Shown here: piece by piece, positions 57,618 to 64,000 of the stretch | How positions within the stretch are numbered: the first letter of the stretch is position 1 | Layout: each line of letters opens with the position of its first letter | Origin: Butyrivibrio sp. AC2005 | Lineage (GTDB): Bacteria > Bacillota > Clostridia > Lachnospirales > Lachnospiraceae | NCBI RefSeq assembly: GCF_000424145.1 | Contig: NZ_AUJI01000011.1 | Coordinates: 1 to 64,000 of the forward strand | Direction: 5' to 3' | DNA length: 64,000 nucleotides | Made by a program: the position numbers and the translations under genes | Notes under the pieces: model-generated | What the model was told of the DNA's origin: nothing | What the model saw: the letters and a program-made list of their open reading frames with translations, nothing else | Database searches by the model: none

Positions 57618-58954
57618 AATTTGAAGTTATATACGTACCCATCGGCGTAGGTACCTACGAGATGGTAACTGCACATGAGCAGTTTGATAATTCAGTAAAA
57701 TTATTAAAAGAAATTGACAAGGATATCCTTGTTCCTGATGACATCCTCCTTACAGTTGATGCAGTAGCAGAATTTGTAAGTGATAAAAATCCCGACCTCG
57801 TTATCCTTCAGAACATTACTTTTGCAAATGCAGCATATGCAAGCGAGGTATTAAGGAGATTCAGCTGTCCCGTACTTTTGTGGACACTCAGAGAGCCCAT
57901 CATTGATGGCACAAGACTTCGCAGTAACTCTCTTACAGGAGCATATTCAGCAGCCAACGCAATCTGCGCATTCAGAGGACAGGGCAAGTTTGAGCACGTA
58001 TTCGGCGCTCCTTCAGAGGATAGCGTAAAGAGAGTAATTGAAGCAACAGTTTTTGCTGCAAGAGTAAAGAAGGATCTCACAGGTCTTAAGATGTCCGCAA
58101 TCGGACATACACCTCAGGGCTTTGGCTTTGGAAGAGCGCTTGATGCTGAGCTTCTTAGCAAGTTCGGTGTAACACTTGAAGCCATCGAAGCCAGAGAGCT
58201 TATAAATAAGGCAAAGGCATACACAGATGAAGAGTGTGCAGCAGATCTTGAAGAGGCTAAGGCAAAGGTTGTAGGCCTTGAGAAAATGCCTGAGAATAAC
58301 ATAAAGGATTTTGCAAGACTTTATAAAGCATACAAGGCATATGTTGAAGATAATAAGATTGGTGCTATATCATCACGCTGCTGGCCTGATTTCTTCACGG
58401 AATTCGGCACACCTGTTTGTATGGTATTATCACTCTTAAATGCAGTAAATATTCCTGCAAGCTGCGAAGCAGATGTATACGGAGCTCTTTCAATGTACAT
58501 CGGAACAGCTTTCACAGGTCAGTCAACTTTCTTCGGAGATCCTGTTTCAATGGATGAGAAGGAAAGCTCAATCACTTACTGGCACTGCGGAATGGCAGCA
58601 TGCAATCTTGCCCGCTGCGACACCGGAGCAGAGGTTGGAGTTCATCCCAACAGAAAAATCGGTCCTGTTATGGACTTTGGATGCAAGGCTTCAGAGGAGG
58701 CAACAATCTTCAGAGTAGGCCGTACTGCAGAAGGAAAGTTTAGATTTTTCATCGCAGAAGGAAATGTTATGGATAAGCCCAAGCAGTTTAATGGTGCATC
58801 CATCGTTGTACAGACAAAAGAGCCTGCAGAAAAGATCGTAAAAGACACAATTAAGAACGGATGGGAGCCACACTACGTGGTAATTTACAAAAACATTGCA
58901 GAAGAGCTTGAAAAGTTAGGAAATATGCTTGATGTAGAGGTTGTACGTTACTAG
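57614..58954 (+). CDS. L-fucose/arabinose isomerase-family protein
   Basis: 446-aa protein of the FucI-like (COG2407) fold, overlapping the DUF4867-like gene by ATGA. N-terminal half: PDLVILQNITFANAAYA, LLWTLREPIIDGTRLRSNSL, typical of the family. Probable Mn ligands are the Glu in ASCEADVYGALSM (about residue 285), the Asp in FFGDPVSMD and the His in YWHCGMA (about residue 323). The enzyme class interconverts aldoses and ketoses in the cytoplasm. In this operon it could convert SQ to sulfofructose, or epimerise another released sugar. Confidence 0.72.
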   Translation: MKFEVIYVPIGVGTYEMVTAHEQFDNSVKLLKEIDKDILVPDDILLTVDAVAEFVSDKNPDLVILQNITFANAAYASEVLRRFSCPVLLWTLREPIIDGTRLRSNSLTGAYSAANAICAFRGQGKFEHVFGAPSEDSVKRVIEATVFAARVKKDLTGLKMSAIGHTPQGFGFGRALDAELLSKFGVTLEAIEARELINKAKAYTDEECAADLEEAKAKVVGLEKMPENNIKDFARLYKAYKAYVEDNKIGAISSRCWPDFFTEFGTPVCMVLSLLNAVNIPASCEADVYGALSMYIGTAFTGQSTFFGDPVSMDEKESSITYWHCGMAACNLARCDTGAEVGVHPNRKIGPVMDFGCKASEEATIFRVGRTAEGKFRFFIAEGNVMDKPKQFNGASIVVQTKEPAEKIVKDTIKNGWEPHYVVIYKNIAEELEKLGNMLDVEVVRY

Positions 58955-58977
58955 TTTGATAGTGTAAAATTTAATTT

Positions 58978-60129
58978 ATGAAATATCAGGGGATTAACTT
59001 AGAGAACGTAAAACTCAGCAACCGATCTTCAATACTCCTTTTACTAAATAATAACGGAGCAATGTCAAGGAAAGATATAGCAGCGACGGTTGGCTTAACA
59101 GCCGCCTCTGTTACATTAATCTGTTCCGAGCTTATAGAAGAGGGCATTGTTGTAGAGCTTGGGGAGGCAGCAGAAGAGAAGAGAGCTGGGCGAAAAAAAA
59201 TACTTGTAGATATCAATGCTGATTACAGAGATGTTCTGTGTATAGCGGTTGAATCCGATACTACCTACATTGCCGTGACCAACTTAAGGGGAAAGGTAAT
59301 ATGCAACTGCAGTATTCCGACAGATAAGGAGGCGGATCCTGAGCAGTTTTTCAAGAAGGTAACGGATGAGTGTCAGAGACTTTTCTGGAAAAATGATATT
59401 GCCCGTGACAAGGTTCTTGGTGCGGCAGTAACAATTCCGGGAAGTGTAGACAGAAAAAAAGGCGTCAGCCTTAACAGCTATAACATATGGACAGATAGCA
59501 TTCCGGTAGCTTCCTATATAAAGAAAGAGCTTGATGTACCGGTAGTAGTTGAGAACAACCTTAAGGCATATGCTCAGACAGAAATATATTTTGGTATTGG
59601 CAGAACAGTCAATAATCTTTTCATTCTCAAATGGGGACCCGGTGTTGGCGCTTCCATAATTGTAGATGGAAAAATCTATCAGGGGTCAAATAAGATGGCA
59701 GCCGAGATAGGACACATGACTGCTGTCAGAAACGGCAGAGACTGTAACTGCGGAAGAAAAGGATGCCTGGAAACCTATGTGTCTACAATGGCAGTGCATG
59801 AAGATATCAAAAAGGTATTGGGAAATGATCATGACTATCTAAGTGATGAGAATCCTCTGGACAACCCTGTGGTAAGGGGCGTCATTGATGAGAAAATTGA
59901 TACGCTTGCACATAATCTCAGAAACAGCATAAGCATTCTTGATCCCAAGAATGTTGTATTAATAGGGTATATGTTTGAAATTCCGGGATGTGCAGAGCGT
60001 TTTGTTAAAGCTTATAAACAGTATGATCCTTTTGTGGCAGATGATTTCTTTGTGAAAAGCAGTATGCCGGAGAATATAAATCACACAGAGGGACTGGCGG
60101 TATTTTTAAATGAGGTTCTTTTAGCCTGA
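58978..60129 (+). CDS. ROK-family transcriptional regulator
   Basis: 383 aa. N-terminal winged helix (about 10-75): LSNRSSILLLLNNNGAMSRK and IAATVGLTAASVTLICSELI. The ROK sugar-kinase-like domain follows, with VVENNLKAYA, GPGVGASIIVDGKIYQG, EIGHMTAVRNG and the zinc motif CNCGRKGCLE (about residues 256-265). It resembles NagC/XylR-type repressors. The ribosome site is not evident. It lies between the isomerase and glycerol kinase genes and probably senses the island's substrate; the palindrome at 55148 is a possible target. Confidence 0.85.
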   Translation: MKYQGINLENVKLSNRSSILLLLNNNGAMSRKDIAATVGLTAASVTLICSELIEEGIVVELGEAAEEKRAGRKKILVDINADYRDVLCIAVESDTTYIAVTNLRGKVICNCSIPTDKEADPEQFFKKVTDECQRLFWKNDIARDKVLGAAVTIPGSVDRKKGVSLNSYNIWTDSIPVASYIKKELDVPVVVENNLKAYAQTEIYFGIGRTVNNLFILKWGPGVGASIIVDGKIYQGSNKMAAEIGHMTAVRNGRDCNCGRKGCLETYVSTMAVHEDIKKVLGNDHDYLSDENPLDNPVVRGVIDEKIDTLAHNLRNSISILDPKNVVLIGYMFEIPGCAERFVKAYKQYDPFVADDFFVKSSMPENINHTEGLAVFLNEVLLA

Positions 60130-60169
60130 ACTAAGTTTTGAAGATTAAACTAATTTTTCGAAGCGATAA

Positions 60170-61699
<1,530 letters not shown>

Positions 61700-61720
61700 T
61701 TTGAGATAGGAGATGAAAAA

Positions 61721-63172
61721 ATGATTTACGATATCATAATCATTGGTGCAGGCGTATCAGGAAGCGCAGTGGCAAGAGAAGTTTCCAGATATGATGTATC
61801 TGCATGCGTACTTGAAAAATGTGAGGACGTATGTGAGGGCACATCAAAAGCAAATTCAGCAATTGTACATGCCGGATTTGATGCAGATGAAGGCTCTCTC
61901 ATGGCAAAACTGAATGTTGAAGGAAACGAGATGATGGATCAGCTTTCCAAGGATCTCGATATTCCTTTTAAGAGAAATGGATCACTTGTTGTTTGCATTC
62001 ACAAGGAAGAGCTTGATGGTCTTAAGACTTTGTATGACAGAGGCGTAAAGAACGGTGTAAAGGGCTTAAAGATTCTTACAAAAGAGGAAGCCCTTGAGAT
62101 GGAGCCTAATCTTTCAGATGATGTAGAGGGAGCACTTTTTGCACCCACTGGCGGAATCGTATGTCCCTTCGAGCTCAACATCGCTATGGCTGAAAATGCC
62201 AACATGAACGGCGTTGATTTCAGATTTAACACTGAAGTAGAAGATATCAAAAAGGGCGAGGATGGCTTATGGCACATCAGAACCAATAACGGTGAGTATG
62301 TAAGCCGTGTGGTTGTAAATGCTGCAGGTGTTTATGCAGACAGAATTCATAACATGGTAAGCGAGGACAAGATGCATATCATCGAGAGAAGAGGAGATTA
62401 TCTTCTTCTTGATAAAGAGGTAGGCGGATTTGTTTCTCACACAGTTTTCCAGCAGCCTACCAAGTATGGTAAGGGCGTTCTTGTAACCCCTACAGTTCAC
62501 GGCAATGTCCTTGTTGGACCTACAGCTATCGACCTTGAGGATAAGGAAGGAAACAACACAACAGCAGAGGGACTTGGTGAAGTTACAGCCAAAGCTAATG
62601 AGAGTGTAAAGAATCTTCCTCTGAGAAATGTCATCACTTCCTTCGCAGGACTTCGTGCTCACCTTGAGAGACACGAGTTCGTTATCGAGGAGGTTAAGGA
62701 CGCTCCTGACTTTATAGATGTAGCAGGAATTGAGTCTCCCGGACTTTCAGCATCACCCGCTATCGGCAAGATGGTAGGAGATATGCTTAAGGACAAGATG
62801 AGCCTTAAGGAAAAGTCAGACTGGATTGCTACAAGAAAGGGAATTAAGAGCACAGAGGGACTTTCCATAGAGGAAATGAATGCTCTTATTAAGGAAAATC
62901 CCGCATACGGAACAATCGTATGCAGATGTGAATCCATCACAGAAGGAGAGATTCTTGATGCTATTCACAGACCTCTTGGTGCACGCTCACTTGATGGCGT
63001 TAAGCGCAGAACAAGAGCAGGTATGGGAAGATGTCAGGCAGGTTTCTGCAGCCCCAGAACAATGGAGATTTTAAACAGAGAATTAGGACTTCCGTATGAG
63101 AAGATTACAAAGAGCGGCGGAAAATCCAATATCATTTTAGAGAGAACTAAAGGGGAGGTAAGCCACTCATGA
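61721..63172 (+). CDS. Anaerobic glycerol-3-phosphate dehydrogenase-like FAD protein with [2Fe-2S] domain
   Basis: 483-aa FAD-dependent oxidoreductase. The FAD loop is IIIIGAGVSGSAVARE. DAO-type fold to about residue 385, with the TSKANSAIVHAGF and AGIESPGLSASPAIG segments. The C-terminal BFD-like domain (about 400-470) carries four Cys as CRC and GRCQAGFC, for a [2Fe-2S] cluster. This is the GlpA-like subunit found in clostridia, oxidising glycerol 3-phosphate to dihydroxyacetone phosphate. AGGAGATG precedes the start. It overlaps the next gene by ATGA. Confidence 0.85.
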   Translation: MIYDIIIIGAGVSGSAVAREVSRYDVSACVLEKCEDVCEGTSKANSAIVHAGFDADEGSLMAKLNVEGNEMMDQLSKDLDIPFKRNGSLVVCIHKEELDGLKTLYDRGVKNGVKGLKILTKEEALEMEPNLSDDVEGALFAPTGGIVCPFELNIAMAENANMNGVDFRFNTEVEDIKKGEDGLWHIRTNNGEYVSRVVVNAAGVYADRIHNMVSEDKMHIIERRGDYLLLDKEVGGFVSHTVFQQPTKYGKGVLVTPTVHGNVLVGPTAIDLEDKEGNNTTAEGLGEVTAKANESVKNLPLRNVITSFAGLRAHLERHEFVIEEVKDAPDFIDVAGIESPGLSASPAIGKMVGDMLKDKMSLKEKSDWIATRKGIKSTEGLSIEEMNALIKENPAYGTIVCRCESITEGEILDAIHRPLGARSLDGVKRRTRAGMGRCQAGFCSPRTMEILNRELGLPYEKITKSGGKSNIILERTKGEVSHS

Positions 63173-64000
63173 AAACATATGACATTGTAATCGTTGGAGG
63201 CGGACCGGCAGGCCTTGCAGCAGCAGTAGCAGCAAAAGAGGCCGGAAATGACAGCATTCTCATACTTGAGAGAGATCACGAGCTTGGTGGTATCTTAAAC
63301 CAGTGTATACACAATGGTTTCGGACTTCACACTTTCAAGGAAGAGCTCACAGGTCCCGAGTATGCATACAGATTTATCAAACAGGTTCTTGACCTTGGTA
63401 TTGAATACAAGCTTAACACCATGGTTATGGATATAGCAGCAGACAAGACAGTTACAGCAATGAACAGGGAAGACGGCATGTTCCAGATCCCTGCTAAGGC
63501 AGTAATTCTTGCAATGGGATGCAGAGAGCGTCCGAGAGGAGCCCTCAATATTCCAGGATACAGACCAGCAGGTATCTTCTCAGCAGGTACAGCACAGAGA
63601 CTTGTTAATATTGAAGGATACATGCCAGGTCGTGAAGTAGTCATTCTTGGTTCCGGTGATATCGGACTTATCATGGCAAGAAGAATGACTCTTGAAGGTG
63701 CCAAGGTTAAGGTTGTGGCAGAGCTTATGCCTTACTCTGGCGGACTTAAGAGAAACATTGTTCAGTGCCTTGACGACTACGGAATACCGCTTAAGCTTTC
63801 TCACACTGTTGTTGACATTGAAGGAAAAGATCATGTTACAGCAGTTACAATAGCTGAGGTTGGCCCTGACAGAAAGCCCATTCCGGGAACAGAGATCAGG
63901 TATACCTGTGACACTCTCCTTCTCTCATGTGGACTGATTCCCGAGAATGAGCTTTCAAGGTCAGCTGGCGTAAAGATGAGCCCTGTTACATCAGGTCCTG
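63169..64000 (+). CDS. Pyridine nucleotide-disulfide-type oxidoreductase, partner of the GlpA-like protein (partial)
   Basis: Starts ATG 63169 and runs off the right edge after 277 codons. The protein begins MKTYDIVIVGGGPAGLAAAV, then LERDHELGGILNQCIHNGFG and VILAMGCRERPRGA. A second Rossmann loop, VVILGSGDIGLIMARR, is seen further on. This is the usual second subunit of clostridial glycerol-3-phosphate dehydrogenase systems, normally followed by a small DUF1667 protein. It should pass electrons from the GlpA-like protein to NAD(P) or a quinone-free acceptor. Confidence 0.85.
   Translation, partial: MKTYDIVIVGGGPAGLAAAVAAKEAGNDSILILERDHELGGILNQCIHNGFGLHTFKEELTGPEYAYRFIKQVLDLGIEYKLNTMVMDIAADKTVTAMNREDGMFQIPAKAVILAMGCRERPRGALNIPGYRPAGIFSAGTAQRLVNIEGYMPGREVVILGSGDIGLIMARRMTLEGAKVKVVAELMPYSGGLKRNIVQCLDDYGIPLKLSHTVVDIEGKDHVTAVTIAEVGPDRKPIPGTEIRYTCDTLLLSCGLIPENELSRSAGVKMSPVTSGP

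Overview
The window reads as chromosomal DNA of an anaerobic, low-to-moderate G+C Firmicute, most likely a Lachnospiraceae member close to Butyrivibrio or Pseudobutyrivibrio. The grounds are the SD-rich gene starts (GGAGG), frequent TTG/GTG ORF extensions, many intrinsic terminators, carbohydrate ABC import with LacI control, a Gram-positive type Wzm/Wzt-TagF surface-polymer locus, and serpin and prepilin genes typical of rumen and gut clostridia. No tRNA, rRNA or CRISPR array was seen.

Layout. 1-290: N-terminal end of an IS transposase running off the left edge. 442-5570: housekeeping and fermentation genes (NADP-type Zn secondary alcohol dehydrogenase, CobW/G3E metallochaperone, TetR-like regulator, a divergent RsmH paralogue, FucO-like iron alcohol dehydrogenase). 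5696-9896: pilT diverging from comM-dprA, a type IV pilus/DNA-processing block whose comM leader contains a terminator. 10042-17661: LacI-controlled CUT1 oligosaccharide ABC importer (binding protein, two permeases, no ATPase), its LacI repressor and a cytoplasmic GH35 beta-galactosidase. 17681-18850: repeats, a 75-aa protein and an XRE regulator.

18862-44736 is a large surface-glycan locus: GT4/GT2 transferases, an ABC polymer exporter, a complete GDP-D-glycero-alpha-D-manno-heptose pathway (HddA, HddC-GmhB fusion, GmhA), TagF-like CDP-glycerol phosphotransferases including a 1156-aa three-domain protein, COG5610-like HAD proteins, an O-antigen-ligase-like protein and a GT-C transferase. Between them lie a K+ channel, a JAB-like/small acidic protein pair, a prepilin and at least three decayed genes. 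44849-49750: transglutaminase-like protein, metallophosphatase, Nudix hydrolase, membrane-anchored serpin and a small conserved protein.

49839-64000 looks like a sulfoquinovose (SQ) or sulfoquinovosyl-glycerol utilisation island: GH31 enzyme of the sulfoquinovosidase clade, GPH symporter, DASS anion transporter, transaldolase, 3-hydroxyacid-type reductase (candidate sulfolactaldehyde reductase), DUF4867-like protein, FucI-like isomerase, ROK regulator, then glycerol kinase and a two-subunit anaerobic glycerol-3-phosphate dehydrogenase. The glycosidase would release SQ and glycerol; the transaldolase branch would process SQ and the glp genes would process glycerol. One sulfonate-binding Arg of known sulfoquinovosidases is Gln here, so the real substrate is open.

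Two families of dispersed structured repeats run through the window. Family A (five copies) has a CCTTCCCC hairpin, a second hairpin with a GAA loop and covarying arms, and a GGATGAGGGG tail. Family B (four hairpins in two tandem pairs) has covarying stems around a CGAG-N5-8-CGAG loop.
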